DNA of 64,000 bases from Dermatemys mawii. Taxonomy: Eukaryota > Chordata > Testudines > Dermatemydidae. Positions 45,331 through 59,532 of the stretch are shown here, piece by piece (positions within the stretch are counted from its first letter, which is position 1; each line of letters starts with the position of its first letter). The position numbers and the translations under genes are program-made. Under the pieces are notes generated by a model, which saw only the letters and a list, made by a program, of their open reading frames with translations, was not told the origin of the DNA and made no database searches. Location of the stretch: positions 18,329,291 to 18,393,290 of the forward strand of contig ML677334.1 of NCBI GenBank assembly GCA_007922305.1. Reading direction: 5' to 3'.

Positions 45331-48300
45331 TAAATCATTCGTGTTTGGTGATCCATTGAAAAATGTTTCAACTTGATCAAAATTATTAATATTAAAAAGG
45401 TACTTTGCTTATGCACTCATTTTTAAATTGCAACTGGATATATTTTACCAGCCCTTAAATGTTCAACTCATATTATGCAAGATATGTGAATTTCTCATTC
45501 TGCTGCAATCTCAGGGTTTTATTGGTTAGGCGACTAAGTGGATAAGAAAGTTGAGTGGAATGTCTCAATGTGCAGATGCATCTCTTTTGCAGTCTGCGAG
45601 GCTTTGTATGGAATGAGGCAAGGCTTTATAATATGCATATTTATATAGAATAAGATTGAGGGCCACAATTGTGTATTCACTGAACAAATGTATCAATTTA
45701 ATGACTCAAAGATTAAGTATGATATGGAATTTGTGTTTTCACGTTTCTTTTCATAATTAAGAAATTCTTTGGCTCAAATAGCTCAATCAATCTTATATGG
45801 AAGACTACTGTTGGGATAATCATTTTAATGTTCTTAATGCAAAATAGCATCTGGAAAAGACCTCCAGTAAGTAGCCTGTGGCCATTAACCTGTCCAGTGT
45901 TCACCAGCAAGTACTTCACAAACCACTGGTAGCCTATGGAGCAAAGTTCAGGATATTGGTTCAGTGGAATAGTTCCTTTAATAATGACCATAAAAAAGAA
46001 TGTAACTTAAGTTTTCAAAAAAAAAAAAAAAATTCTGGCTTCACCTGAAGCTGGTCAAATAACTTCCAAATATTCAAATGGTTGCTATTTTATATATTTC
46101 TGCAGGAGTGTTTTCTCCATTATCAAGCAGCAACAATATGTTAGAATGAATCTGTAAACACACAAACAATGGTATTATTAGAAATGCAGATCCAGACATT
46201 CTTTGCAACAATCCTGCCCTTTCCAGATTGTTAATGAAGATGCCTACATGAACGTAGAGCTAACACTATTACTTGAAATATACAACTATAGGCTGCCCTC
46301 TTAAAAGCTTTACAAATTTCATTACTCTTTACAGACCTCTGATTGGTTTTCAGGTTGTGCAATAGGGCTCACACCCAAGCAAACTCAGAATAATTTTGCA
46401 CCCACATTCTTCTCTGCAGAAGCACTGCAATATCAATTGAGACATGCTGAGTTTACATAAAGTTGCATTTTCAGTTCCTGAATCTTATTTTACAAGCCCA
46501 CAAACTTTTGGTGGCTCCTTTGAGGAGGCATGTTATGCACTGACAGCCTTAACACACTGTACCTTAAGAAAAGTAGGTCAAGAAATAATATTGACCATGT
46601 GGAAAAACTGTGTTCTTCAGTGATGTTTGATGCATTCTTTTAGCAAACAGGCCACAGTAATTTCAGCCTATGATGTTTGAACCAGCTGGAATCCTAAAAA
46701 CTACCAGCAGGTTTCTTATAGTCATGGCTATGCAAAACTGCCAAATCTTTACCGTTTTAAATGTGAGCAAGGACAAATTTTTTTTCTTGCTCCTACTCCC
46801 TTAAAGTTAAATTTGAGTGTGTTTTCTGATCAATTCAGATTATGGAAATATTTTGAATTATGTTGTTAAATACACTAACAAGCAAATACAAGCTGTTAAC
46901 ACAAATTCTATTCCATAAATTCTCTAAACTGTTTTTTCAACTGTTGTGAAATTCTGTTTCACACTCAATCTACGGTCCAGGGACTGCACCAGGATAGGTA
47001 TGATGCTATAGTTATGCCAGTATAATCCTGTTGTGTAGATGCAGCATGCTCTGATGGAGGGTTTTTTCCATCCATGTGGGATCACCCAGCTCCCCAAGCA
47101 TCTGTAACTGGTCTGACAGAATCATCCTTCCCTTGACCTTGCTGAGCCTACACTAGCGATTCCGTAGGCATAGTTATGCTGCTCAGGGGCATGGAATTTT
47201 CACACCAGTTGGAATTATTAATATCAGAAATTATTAATATTGATATTTGAAACCATCAGACTAATGTAACCATAAATTTCTTTATTAAATCCAAAGGCCA
47301 AATGATATTTATATAATTGCTCTGAATAGGCCTAAAAAGTGTAACTAATAAGCAATCCAAAATCCACTAAATCCAAACAGTAACAAAAGAATTCTAAGCA
47401 TTTGAATAAGATACTTAAAAATAGGCTAAACATGTGGGTTGGCTCCAACATTGTGAGGCAGGTATTAGGAATTAACCCTTTAAGAGTTTACTTATTTTAC
47501 CCTTTAACAAACAAGTGATGTCATTGCAAGTTACTGTCTTTCGCTAAAAAACAATTTGAATCAGTTCATCCTTTTTTCCAATCTTAATCCAAATAAGGTT
47601 TACAAACTCCTTTCTGCCCAAGGCTTTTTCCTTATCTCTTCCCCTCCTTCCTGTTACTCAACAGTTTTTCTTTGCCCTAGGTTTACATAGATTTTAACAC
47701 TAGTGTGTAGTTTGGAGAAGGGCTTTGTTGGCTCATTTTAAGAGAGAGTGTCTTTGTTTTAATTTAAAAGCATCTGCAGTCACTCCTATCAGAGGCCTTC
47801 TTTTTCAAAATGTCCCCCATTTCATTAATTATTTTTTGAACCAGATATCCTCCCTATTTCTTTCTTTGACCTTTAACTCATTCTTTTCAAGGTCTTCCTT
47901 CTACTTGCTAGTCAAGGTCTTTCTGTACAGCGCAGATATATTTCCTTAACCAATAAGCTAACTTTACTTCCTTAATTTTATGCTTATCGTACAACATCTC
48001 TGACTGACGTAGTTGTGTCCAGCTAAATTTTAGATGGACCTTAGCCTTTGAACTCCACGTGAGTAATACTGAAAATGATGAAAGAAAGGTGTGAATATGC
48101 TGTAAGAAGAAAGGAGTGTTTGCTGGTCACTTACTAGCAACAGTTCTGAAACATAAATCATAGGTAAAGGGAACGAGGCAAATGATTATTGCTTTTTTGT
48201 GCTGGGCATTGTATAAATATATAATGTAAAGTTTTTTCTCCATAGAGTTAACAGTCTAAAGTTAAACTGTAGAAAGGAACAGTCAAAGGAAAAGTAAGGA

Positions 48301-48389
48301 GAGATGAAGGTAACCATGATGGGGTCTTGTCATTGCATCAGCTACCTATATGCAGTTTTTGTCCCACTTTTATAAAATAAAAACCTGAC
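45331..48389. other. RELCH intron 1, unassigned
   Basis: Mainly AT-rich. A 15-base A run lies near 46018-46032, and a MITE remnant at about 46970-47215 (ccacacccc-type family related to 45050-45330). No exon was recognised. Confidence 0.45.
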
Positions 48390-49650
48390 AATCAAAGTGG
48401 GAGAATGCTAATAAAATTTGCAGATGACACCAAGTTGGGAGGTATTGCAAATATGGAGGAGGACGGGAATATCATACAAGATGCTTTGGACAACTTTGTA
48501 AAGTCGAGTAATAGAAATGGGATGGAAACTTTAATAGTGCAAAGTCGTGCATTTAGGGATTAACAACAAAAAAATTTGCAACAAGCTGCAGATGTATCAG
48601 GTAGAAGTGACAAAGGAGGTGAAAAACCTGAGTATATTGGTTGATCACAGAATGACTAAGCTGCCAGTGTGATGCAGCCATGAAAAAGGCTAGTACAGTG
48701 CTAGAATGCATCAGGAGAGGTATTTCCAGTTGAGACAGGGAGTGTTATACCATTATACACAGCACTTCTGAGACCACACTTGGAATATGTGTGCAGTTCT
48801 CATCTCCCATGTTTAAAAAAGATGAATTCAAACTGGAACAGATACAGAGAAAGGCTACTAGGGTATCTGGGGAATGGAGAGCCTACATTATGAGAGGAGA
48901 CTCAAGGAGCTTGGCTTATTTAGCCTAACCAAAAGAAGGCTATGGGGCGATATGGTGGCTCATAAATACCAGGGAGGGAGAGGAGTTATTTAAATAAAGC
49001 TCTAGTGTGGGCACAAGAATAAACAGATATAAACTGGCCATCAACAAGTTTTAGACTTGAAATTAGGCAAAGGTTTCTAACCATCAGAGGAGTGAAGTTC
49101 TGGAACAGCCTTCAAAGGGGTATAATGTGGGCAAAAATCCTAAGCTTCAAGACTGAGCTTGATAGGTTTATGGAGTTGATGACATGATGGGACTTCCCAC
49201 AGTGGCATATAGCTGATCTGCGACGGCTAGCAGCAAATATCTCCAAGGGCTGGTGAGGGAACACTAGATGGCAAGGGCTCTGAGTTACTGCAGAGAATTA
49301 TTTCCCAGGTGTCTGGCTGGTGGATCTTGCCCATGTGCTCAAGGTCTAACTGATCTCCATATTTGGGGTAGAGAAGGAATTTTCCCCAGGTTCAGATTGG
49401 CAGAGACTGGGGTTTTTTTTGCTGTCTTCTGCAGCTTGGGGAATGGGTCAACTACAGGTTTCAACTAATGTAAATGTTGAATTCTCTGAAGTTTGAAGTC
49501 TTTAAATCATGATTTGAGGACTTCAGTAACTCAGCCAGAGGTTATGGGTCTTACAGGAGTGAGTGGGTGAGATTCTCTGATATGCAATATGCAGGAGGTC
49601 AGACTAGATGATCATGATGGTCCCTTCTGACCTTCAAGCCTATGAGTCTA
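48390..49650 (+). mobile_element. Old CR1 LINE, 3' part
   Basis: The copy starts at the RT active-site region (aatttgcagatgacaccaag encodes FADDTK). It continues through the C-terminal region (acttctgagaccacacttgg encodes a degenerate LRPHLE block) and ends with the typical CR1 3' UTR (gaccttcaagcctatgagtc). No long open frame remains. It is more decayed than, and from a different subfamily to, the copy at 4.6-7.8 kb. Confidence 0.85.
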
Positions 49651-49996
49651 AGTGGCATTTTCCTATAAAAATTGTAGCAGCAATAGGGCTTTATTGACTT
49701 GCATGGGGAGGACATTTCATTCATAAAGGGAAGTATGGAAAAAAGTAAAACTCTGCTTGTTGGAGTAGTGGACAAATGGGGAATTGGGGTTGGCATTATT
49801 GTCAGCATTGAGGGGATTGGAGACCATGTAATAAAATAGATAAGTAAGGGGCGGAGTGTTTTAAAGATGAGGATAAGAGTCTTGAATTTGGTGCTGTTGT
49901 GAAAGAGAGGAAGGCATTTCAGAACCATCTCAGCATTTTCAATGGATCTGCAGAGGGTTTGAAGATAAGGAGGGCCCGGGAGTGCTTGAGGCTTAA

Positions 49997-50489
49997 AGAT
50001 ATGCCTACACTGCAGTGTATGCACAGAGTTCGAATTCAGCCGTAAGCCTAAACCTCCCTTCTGTCTATACACAAATCACAGATCGGAGCCTGAATCAAGA
50101 CTGGACCTGGGATTCAAACCCCTGTTGCTTTGCAGTGTAGCTGCAGCCCAGTGTAGTCTTGCTCTGGGAGTCCTTCAAAAATCTCACAGGCAGGCCAACT
50201 TTCTTTATCCTCTGGACAGTCAAGTTTTCCCACATTATGCCACAAACAAAGGACTAAAGTGGCCACATATTTGGAGGGTGCTAGGAACTCTGGGGATGTG
50301 TATGGTTGCACTTGGGACCACACAATGCAATGTAGATGCTGGAGCCCTGTGTAGGGACCCAGAGTTCAACAATCCCTAACCTGAGGTTACAAATGAGTGT
50401 AGATTACTCAAGCCCTAGGTTAACAAACCCAGTGTCTGCTAACTTGAATTCTACTAACCCTGGGCTTACATTGCAGCAAAGACATACCC
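49997..50489. mobile_element. MITE with GGGTATGTCT-type ends and TAA duplication
   Basis: The left end agatatgcctacactgcag and the right end inverted (gggtatgtctttgctgcaa) form a decayed inverted repeat. Exact TAA duplications flank it (49994-49996 and 50490-50492). The element is 493 bp and non-coding, with termini related to the MITE at 15066. Confidence 0.7.
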
Positions 50490-50492
50490 TAA

Positions 50493-53490
50493 GGGCAAAT
50501 TCAGAGATGGAAGCGAAGTTATGAACCTGAGTGACTGTTACACTAGTCGTGGGGAAAACATTGTCAAAACCAGTCAAGTTTAAATTGATACATATTTACA
50601 AAGAGATGACTGAAAGACCAGGGTTTGGAGGATGGGGTTAGAGATCAGATTGCCACTTCTGCTGGAGTGTCTGAACCTCCTCCCCCCGCCCCCCAGCCCT
50701 GCCCTGCCTCTTCCCCTGAGGCACCACCCCCATCCACTCCTCTTCTCCACCCCTGCCCCCCCCCCCCCAGTCGCTTGCTGCTTTTCCCCTCCCATCTCCA
50801 CAGCCCACCGGGTTAGAAGGGACTTGCCTGTGGAGCTGGGGCTGGGAGCTACAGCCACCAAAGATGGGAGGTGGCCCCATCTGAGTAAGGGCTGGAACAG
50901 GTGATGACCTGGCACCTCCCCTGCTTGCAGTAACTTTGGGTGTCCAGTCGGTAGATCTGACCAGATTCTGTCAGGTCCACTTTTCAGCAGGACTTCCTGG
51001 TCAAAAACTGGGCACCTGTCCATGCTAGTTGTAGGAGAGGAATTTGAAGCAACAGTTGTATAAGACACATTTCAGTGAGTTTAGTGATGAAAGGAGAAAG
51101 AAGCTGAAGGGGCAGGTGAGGTCAAGGGTGATTTTCTATGATGGCATGACAACAGCATGATTATATTTTGAGGGGAAGGAATCAGAGGGAGTTCTTCAGA
51201 AAGAAATTTGAAGGAGTGATCAAGAGAAGTCATCCAATGGGAGCGAATGAGCATACTGGGCACGCTTAGAGGCGAAGAGAACTGCAAGTCATCTCCAGAT
51301 CACAAGGGAGCTGGCGTGGTAGGGGGAGGTGACATAGGATCTTGTCAGTCTTCTCTTAAAATATGATTGGGAGTTGGAAGATGTTTAGAAAATGTGAAAT
51401 GGGCAGTTAGAATTGGGCAGGAGTCAGTGAACATGGAGGAGCAGTGCTGCTTGACCGGGAAGATGTCCTCCTGTTCACTTCTGCCAAACTTGTTATGGAT
51501 GCTATCCATGTATTATTTGTATTGATCACAGTACTTTTATCCAGAGATCCTCAGGAGCCTGTTTGTTTGTTTACTGAGTGAAAGATTTTAATATCAAGAA
51601 GGTTTATTTTGGGTATTTGAACCTGTTAAAGTAAAAAACTTAGTGGTAAATTCTTGAAAGGTAAACTAAACATAAAGACACAAGAATTAATAGAAGAAAT
51701 AATGCAATTATTATTTATAATATTCTACATAGAATAAACATTGACTTTTCACTTTAAGGAATATATAGAATAGTGTCATGAATTGTGTGTGATGATTGTG
51801 TTGGAGAATAGTGAAAGAGTAAAGAATGCTTGACAGATGCCTGGTCTTTTGCAGCACAGGGGAAAAAAAAATGTCTTAAAGTATCCAAATACGCTTTACA
51901 TAACGCAGTTGTTTTTCTCCCTAAATTGGGAACTCTACACACATAATAAGTACGTTTATCCACAGATCCAAAACAACTTCCCTCACTTCAGCATAGATTT
52001 TTATGCTGTGCAAAATGAAATCTCTGACAGCAATTAGATGGAATTCTGAAACATAGCAGCTTCAAAATGTGATCTGTCACAGTGAAATGAGTCATAGGTA
52101 ACTACATACATTGCTTTTGGCAGTGTTGCAAGGTTACAGCTACACACACTTATTTGTGCTCCACTTGTTTAATGGCAAAATCTGAAACAGACTTGACAAA
52201 TAACCCTTAAAAGCAACCTACAGACTTACTTTTGCTACATGTACAATCTGATATGCCTCTCTCCCTACCTCTTTCTTTTGGGAGCAATTGTAACATTTTT
52301 TACTGTTGCCCCACATATCTCAGAATGCCCATCTGTGGAAGAAATGCTTACATTGTATGCCTAGTACTTTGGTGCTGCCTGGTTAAAAACCACTTTGCGG
52401 CATCCAACTGAGGCTTCTGCACAGTTCACTTCAGTTACATCTAGGCATGGCAAGGGTGGTTCATGTCATCCTTGTTCATCTCTGTGCCTGAGCAGCTAAT
52501 AATTTTTATAACTACAGTGGTGGGAGACAGAAATGGTGGCAGCTGTATTGGGTATAACATGAAGAGACTTGGAAGAGGCGTGCCTGCTCACCAAACCATT
52601 GCACGAGTTGCTACAGTGAAAGCTTAGGAACCACTGGGATAAAAGTACTAGCATTATTTCAAGGGGAAAATATTGCTCCCTTTTAGAGCACTTATGTGAA
52701 ATTTCATATGAAGTAAAACTTTGAGAAAGTTAGAAACTAATGACATATTGTCTAGTCATTTTCAAGAATGAGAACTATTCTTGCCATTATTTTTCTCTTT
52801 CCAAAACAAAGCTTTGTGCAGTGACACCATACTTGTACTGCTCTTGGGTGGTGTAACAGAAGCAGCAGATAAGATTTTTATAGCCAGAGATGAAAACATT
52901 CTTAATTTTTGTATTTCTAAATGTTAAACTTTTTTTTAATCAGTTGGTCAATATAATGTATGTTGGGGACAACTCAATCTCCAATATTCAGTTACATCAT
53001 TGATATGAATTTTTATGTTTTAAGGGGAGGAGAGCTAAAATAATCTCTTTGGATATCATATTTGTTAAAAGAACTGAAATGTTCGGTAAAATTGTTAAGT
53101 TGTGATTGTTATCTGACAAACAACTCAGTGCAGGATAGTTCTTAGTTTAACAGCCCTAAGACATCTGTTATGCTTAGAGAGAAAAGATGTTCTTTCTAAC
53201 TGCCAGGCCTGCAAACACAGTGTGCATTCTGTGTCAAGCTGTGCTGTCTCCGGCATATGCATCAACGGTTCTAAAAATTCTGCCCTGTGTTTCACTGAAA
53301 TTGTTCTAAGTTTGGCTCTAATTGGAATTTAGATAATAAATCTGTTTGTCCCAGAATAGAATTGAGTTTGCATTCTCAAAGCTGTTTTGTCTCCACTGCT
53401 AAAAAATATGAAGTACTAGAAACTTACATACAAACTTTGCATCTTTAAAGGATGAGGTATTGGAACTGTGTTGGTCCTGGGATGCTAGAG
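50493..53490. other. RELCH intron 1, unassigned
   Basis: A C-rich block (50680-50800) and otherwise AT-rich sequence. No exon or clear element end is seen. Confidence 0.45.
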
Positions 53491-53663
53491 AGACAAGGTT
53501 GGCGCAGTAATGTCTTTTTGAACTGACTTTTGTGAGTGAGAGAGATCACCTTTTGAGTTTACATGGAGGTCTTTCCCAGGTCCCTGGTCTGAAGGTCAAA
53601 AGCTTGTCTCTCTCACCCACAGAAGTTGGTCCAACAAAAGATATTACCTCACCCATCTTGTCT
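53491..53663. repeat. Inverted pair of Penelope-like terminal sequences
   Basis: The left arm (53491-53557, agacaaggttgg to ccttttgag) and right arm (53596-53663, tcaaaagcttgtctctctca to atcttgtct) are imperfect reverse complements with a 38-bp spacer. The same sequence occurs singly at 38108-38190 and 62290-62390. I recognise it as a turtle repeat associated with Penelope-like elements. Confidence 0.7.
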
Positions 53664-56600
53664 CATCTTTAACGTAAGAAGTTATTACTGAGTACACACC
53701 AGGTTTACTTTTCTTTAATATGAAGATTGTTTAGAGCAGGGACTTTTAAAATATTTGTCTATAAGAAACACCAAACAAAATTCTGCTGCTGTATTATTCT
53801 AAAGTTGGTTGAATTGAAGTCTACTCACCCTAGACTTCAACCGTTGGACTGTGTAACATCTGAAGCCTATGTAACACTGGAACACGCTCTCTGTTCTGGC
53901 ATACACTTTCCTTTTACAAATCACTCCTCCTAATATACTTGTCAATCCTGTCAGTGTGAATTTGTAAGTGAAGTAGATCATTTAAAAAATGGTAATGGAA
54001 TGTAATCACCTTCAGAGACCAAACACTTTGTCGTTAGAGTTGTACTGGTCAAATGGTAAACTTCTTGGACAGTGTCTCTTTTTGTTATTCACATTGTCTA
54101 CTCAGAGTAGACTGTGACTAGTTATTTAGCAGACAGCAATAAATAAACCAGTATCTCTGCCGCTATTTCCTCTCCAGAACAGGATGCTGGTGTGAGCTAC
54201 TACCTACAATCATAGAAAGTTATTTTCAATATTGCTATGGGGCATTTTGGTTCTGACTTTGCCCCATGTACATCAGGATTTAAACCAAACTGTCCTTAGG
54301 AAACTACTGCTTCCTGTTATATATAACTTTTAGAGCACTTTACATGTGATGACATTGCTTGTTTGTGAAGTATTGTCATTTACTTTAAAGGTTTTAGTAC
54401 TTGGCAGACCCCATTTTATGTTCTATCCATAGAGATGGAATATACCCTCTTTAAAATATAACCATTTGTCTTTTTTTTTTTTTTTTTTTTTTTATAATTG
54501 GTATCTTGTGTAACTATTAGTTGTTACTCTTGTCCATAAACAATCATTTAAACATGCCAAAAATAGTAAGAAAAAGAATATACTCCTGATCAATGCATTT
54601 AATCTAATCTGGAGTGGCAGTCAATTGACCAGTTTGAAAGAAACCCATGGCTCTTGAAAACCCTTTATAGAATTCCAGCCTCTTAGTAGGTGACTTGCTA
54701 AGATTCACTGCTGCTCTAATAGCTCAAAAAGTTCTCTTCTTCTGAAGATTTCTGATGGTTTCTCTTAATTTGCTTCTGTTGTGATAGTTTTGACTCAGTG
54801 ACTATCTAAAATTACCAATATATCTTCTAGCCCTGCAAGTCCTGTTACACAGAACTTGTATAACAGAATGTCCTAGACAGGACAAAACTGAATTCTGCAG
54901 TTACAAAATAAGATGGGTTCATTGGAAACTCAGTAACAAGTTAGGATTTGTACCGTGTTTTTAATCTATATTGCTGAAACATCTGTAGAACTCACCATTT
55001 TACTTAATGAAGATGTTAAATGACATAAGTTGAAAAATATTGAACACTTCTGACTACAGCTATCTAATGTTTCTCAATAATTTTGTTTTCACAATTGACT
55101 TTTTGAAATTTCTGTCTACATTTTAAAGCCTGTTTTGAGTCTTCCTTTTGGGAAGAGGAACTTGTTCTTTTAAATAGTTTTCTTCATTTAACTCTAGTAT
55201 TTAATTTACATTGTGTAACGCAGATATCTGTTCCACTTGCTATTTAATGTGGCCAAACAAATTCAAGCTGAGCTAGATTACTTTTGTTGCAAAAACTGCT
55301 TATTTCCTTTGGAGTTCAGTCCAATATACCTCAAAGGACAGGCATAACTCAGTAGACTTCTGGAAAAACAAGATTTATTGCAAGCAATAAGGAGTCAGAG
55401 GGGGTTATCACCCAAACAACTGGCTCAACTCAATACATGTGTGAGGATATTTTATACCCCTGTGTTGATAAGGGAGGGGGACTTTCAATCCACTTACACA
55501 GGTGGGAACACTTCATGGCTATTACATCCATTGTTGGTCTTAATCTATTTCATTTACCTGTCTGGTAAGCAGGAGGTTCAAAACACTTAGGGGTACTTAG
55601 ACACTATGATGCCTGCGCATCTGTGACAGGGTGAATGCAAGTTTGAAATGCATGTTAAACTAGGGGTCAATAGTACATATACAGGGAGTGAGATTGTAAG
55701 TCTAAGGTCATTTTAAAATCATACTACAACATTCTAAGTTACATTTTCCTAACAATCATTTTCTTAACACTTTCTCCATAATATTTATTTGTGAAAGTTA
55801 CGTATGTACTTTGTGTGAGTTATCTGTGATATGTGCCTCTTCCATGTCCATTAACTGATTTGAGTGAAACCCCATTGAAGCTTTTATTTCAGTTCTGTAT
55901 CTGTGGCAGAGGCAAGGATAGAATCTAATTCTCCAGAGCAGCTTTCAACTGCGTTAGCATACTTCAAGCCTTTCTCTTCTTCCAGTCCCAGTTTTATTCA
56001 CTACACATTCCAATTCCAGCAACAAATGAAGCTGGGGTCCTGTGGGAGAAAAAATAGAATGTGATCATGTAATTAAAGACTGTATCTTCATGCATATACA
56101 CAAGGGGGCTGAATTAAGAATGCATAGGCAACCTTCAGTCTGTCACTTCCTAACTTTTCAGTACTTGACTTTGTAACCTTCATATTCTTTTAGCAGTTTT
56201 GGTATGCAACCATAAATTTATATCTTTAGGCTGCAGAGATACAGTAAACATAGAGAAAGAAAATGGCTTTTCTAAACTTTTTTTGGAAAATGCACAAATT
56301 AATCTTTCTGCAGTAGGAAACTTTTTATAAATGTTTTAACTTCTTGCTCCCACTCTCTTATGGTGGTTTGCCATAAGGGCTTGTCCACACAGAACAGAAT
56401 GACCACAATAGAGCAGCATTATTTCTGATTGCAATATGTCTGTTGAACTGCCTTAAAACATTAGAACTGGGAATAAAGTAAAGAATTCTGGCAGCCACAA
56501 ACCTGCATCTCATTAGCAATTAAAATTTCTAATGCGAACTGAGCTGGCATTCTTGAAATCCATTACAAAGTAATTAGACCATATGTATAACAGCAGAAGG

Positions 56601-56969
56601 ATATAAACAAACACTCTGTGGCACCTGACGGAAAAAGGATTGCAGTGTAATGAACAGAGAATTAGTTTTCTTCTGACATACTTCAATGACTGCAAAAATG
56701 TTAAATTTTTTCCCTTGTTGTTGTATGTTTTCTGTATAGTTACAATAGTCTTGCTACAGTGCTCTTAAATATCTTGTTTCTCTATTATACTACTTTTCAA
56801 AAAAGTGTGAAGGTTCAAAATAATTTTTTATCTAAACACAGCACTTGAGTTAACCCTCTATTTCAAAATTCTTAAAACCCAAAGAAAGCTATTTTTTGTT
56901 CATTATTGAACTGTTGCAATTTTTTGGATTTTTTTACAAATGATTAAAATCCTGTTTCACCTCTTATAG
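53664..56969. other. RELCH intron 1, distal part
   Basis: AT-rich sequence with a 23-base T run at 54471-54493. Sequence at 55305-55760 has the look of an LTR remnant on the minus strand (aagatttattgcaag, a reverse polyadenylation signal), but it is weak. Confidence 0.4.
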
Positions 56970-57059
56970 ATCGAGCTGGAAGCATTAGTACCCTTGATTC
57001 CTTAGACTTTGCAAGATACTCTGATGATGGAAACAGAGAGACAGACGAACGCGTAGCAG
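56970..57059 (+). CDS. RELCH: RELCH exon 2
   Basis: This 90-nt exon follows a ctcttatag acceptor and ends with G before a gtgagt donor. Its first two bases complete the Asn codon left by exon 1, and the joined reading enters RAGSISTLDSLDFARYSDDG, a highly conserved RELCH segment, followed by NRETDERVA. Phases match on both sides. The next exon, which should start the coiled-coil region, was not seen in 57060-64000 and is presumably off the right edge. Confidence 0.95.
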
Positions 57060-57269
57060 GTGAGTAGGATTTTGTGTGCGATGGGAGTCCTAGAATACTA
57101 GGGATACCGTATGGCTTCATGGGGTTTTTTTGGGCAGCAACATTTATAAATTGCATCTTTCCTCTCCAGGAACATGTTAAAGATTGTACTCTTCGATGTA
57201 TTGTTTGCCACAATCACAGGGGTACTTGAAGATTGTCAAAACCTGCACTATGAGAGCAACCGTTGCTTA

Positions 57270-57530
57270 CTGATAATTATTCCTGCGTTAATTTGTCGCT
57301 GGCAGTTCCTCCTCTCTGGGTGTTCACACCTCCAGATCAGCTGCTGGAAGTGGGCCTCGCCTCCTCACCCTCCACCCCCGATTGAATTTACCTTGCTTTC
57401 TTGCCTGCATATTTATAACCGCCTCTGGAGATTTCCACAACATTCATCTGATGAAGTGGGTCTTAGCCCACGAAAGCTCATGATCCCTAAGATCTGTTAG
57501 TCTATAAGGTACTACAAGACTCTATCAATA
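57270..57530 (+). repeat. Penelope-like terminal repeat fragment
   Basis: The sequence contains catctgatgaagtgggtc, agcccacgaaagctcatg and gttagtctataaggtactac, a hallmark of a Penelope-like terminal family also seen in diverged form at 37201 and 37905. It lies 211 bp after RELCH exon 2. Confidence 0.65.
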
Positions 57531-58320
57531 ATATTCAGATTACTCCCAGTCCTAAAGGACGAGTCACTTACCCTGGGTCAGTTGTACTCAGATCTCAAAC
57601 CAAGGACAATGCTTATCGCCAGTCCTGTAACAAACTAAGTAAAGGTTTATTTAACTAGAAAAAAGAAATGTGTTATTTACAGAGTTAAAGCAGGTGCGCA
57701 CACGTGCACATACACACATGAGTTAATCACCTTTTGAAAAGTGATTGTAACTTCTGTTGTAAGCAGACTCTGTATATCTATAGGGCTAACCCAGCCAAGA
57801 CAGGACTCCTTGGTTATCTTTAGAAATTCTTGCCCCTCAGAGTTCAAGCAGCATAGGAGTAATTTCTCCTTAAAAGGCATTTTAATTCCTTTTCACAGCA
57901 TTCAAGCGGTGACAGGATGAAAGCTTGGGCACATACCATCTTAAGGGTTGAGCGGGAGGCAATCAACTAAATCTTTTATCTGATGTCTGTAGACCTTTTG
58001 TTGAGAAGGAGATAACACCTCTTGCGGTAAACTAGTATTTCACACTTGGTAATGCTTCTCCCCTGACTGGATATACAGTTATAGAACAAACACTGTTACC
58101 TTTATAGAATGGGTACAATAAGCAAGATTAATACATGCAGCAATTTACAAGCATTTCATAAAGTCTAAACAGTAAACACATTGCTACAAGTCTGGTACCT
58201 ATTTTAGCAATCACAATACACAGGTGAGTCAGACTGGTTTCCAGCTATGCGTTTGATAGTATTGACAAGGTCCCTAGATCTCCAGTTATGAACTAGCACT
58301 GGTCTACCAGTGTCACAATG
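57531..58320 (-). repeat. Possible LTR-derived repeat
   Basis: The block starting attactcccagtcctaaagg with gtaaaggtttatttaact (reverse AATAAA) resembles a common turtle LTR-like repeat. No ends or internal genes could be defined. Confidence 0.35.
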
Positions 58321-59530
58321 TACTCTTCAGAAGATTGTTGGAGCTGAAACTGGTGCAAAATTTGGCAAGCAACTTGCTGAATGGTATTTCTTGCCATGAG
58401 CGTATTGGACTGGCTAACTAATTTAAGATGCTGGTTGTCTGTATGATGGCCATACTTTGCACATGCACACTACAAGTTTCAGTTTCTATTACGCATTTAG
58501 GATTGCCCTCCTCACAGTGTGTTCCAAATAAATTACTCCAGAAAGCCCTGACATTTGTTAACTGATGGGGTTTCTTGAATGAGGAAATTGGATGGATAAA
58601 GTTTCTTTCCCCAGACCCTGCTGTTGAGAGAACTACTGTGGACTTTGCCCAATTTTATCATACACTACAGAAATCATAAATTGCATAAGAGCTGCCTGAG
58701 AAGAGCAAGGGAAATTTTCCCCAATCTGAACATTAACTCTGTTTATTAGCAAAAACCTACTTTTAATGTGGAGATAAGATTAGTTCATGATATACTTCTC
58801 CTTGCAAAACATTGAGTTGAGTAAAACTTAAACTTCTGAAAACCATGAAATGCACAGTTAAAGTTGCCTTAACTCTGTCCTCTTTCAGCAATGCCCCAAT
58901 ATGCTCCAGTAGTACAAATACCTTTATTCTGATACCTCTCCTCTCTTCCCACTCCCACCCCCACAGTTGCTGAAATGTACAAGCTCTTTACCTCCTTCTA
59001 CAACCCATTCACTGTCACCCTCAGGATTCCAGCTAATACCTTTCAAGGACAAAGGTTATGGGTGGGGAGAAGGGGAAATGTTGACCATACCACCCTTTCT
59101 CCCCCTGCAAGCAACTTCCCCATATGCGTATATTCTGTTGGCTTCTGGTACTGTAAACGTCAGGAGGTTACAGATCCTAACATACTCACACATTTAGCCA
59201 ACTCCCCAGAAAGATTAGCATGTGTGTTCAATTTAAGAACCACTTCACAGCCTTTTGCTACTCCCTTACACTTCTTCACAGGATACTATCTCAACCTTCA
59301 GTTTCACTAAACAATCGTTAAAGCATTAGGTCATCTCATATTCCATCTCACTGCGGACAGTTTCCTTTGTAATAAAAGCTCTGAGCCCTGCTTCTGCTAG
59401 AACCCACACAGTTCTGTGTACCTGTAGCATCCTGAAGGTACACATGCACCTCTCCAGGTAATCCACAGATCTTGGAAATATACCTTTACCAAGCAGAGCT
59501 AACTAGAGCCGCCATCATTCAGTATAGCTA
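58321..59530. other. RELCH intron 2, unassigned
   Basis: No exon or element ends were recognised in this mixed-composition stretch. Confidence 0.45.
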
Positions 59531-59532
59531 CA

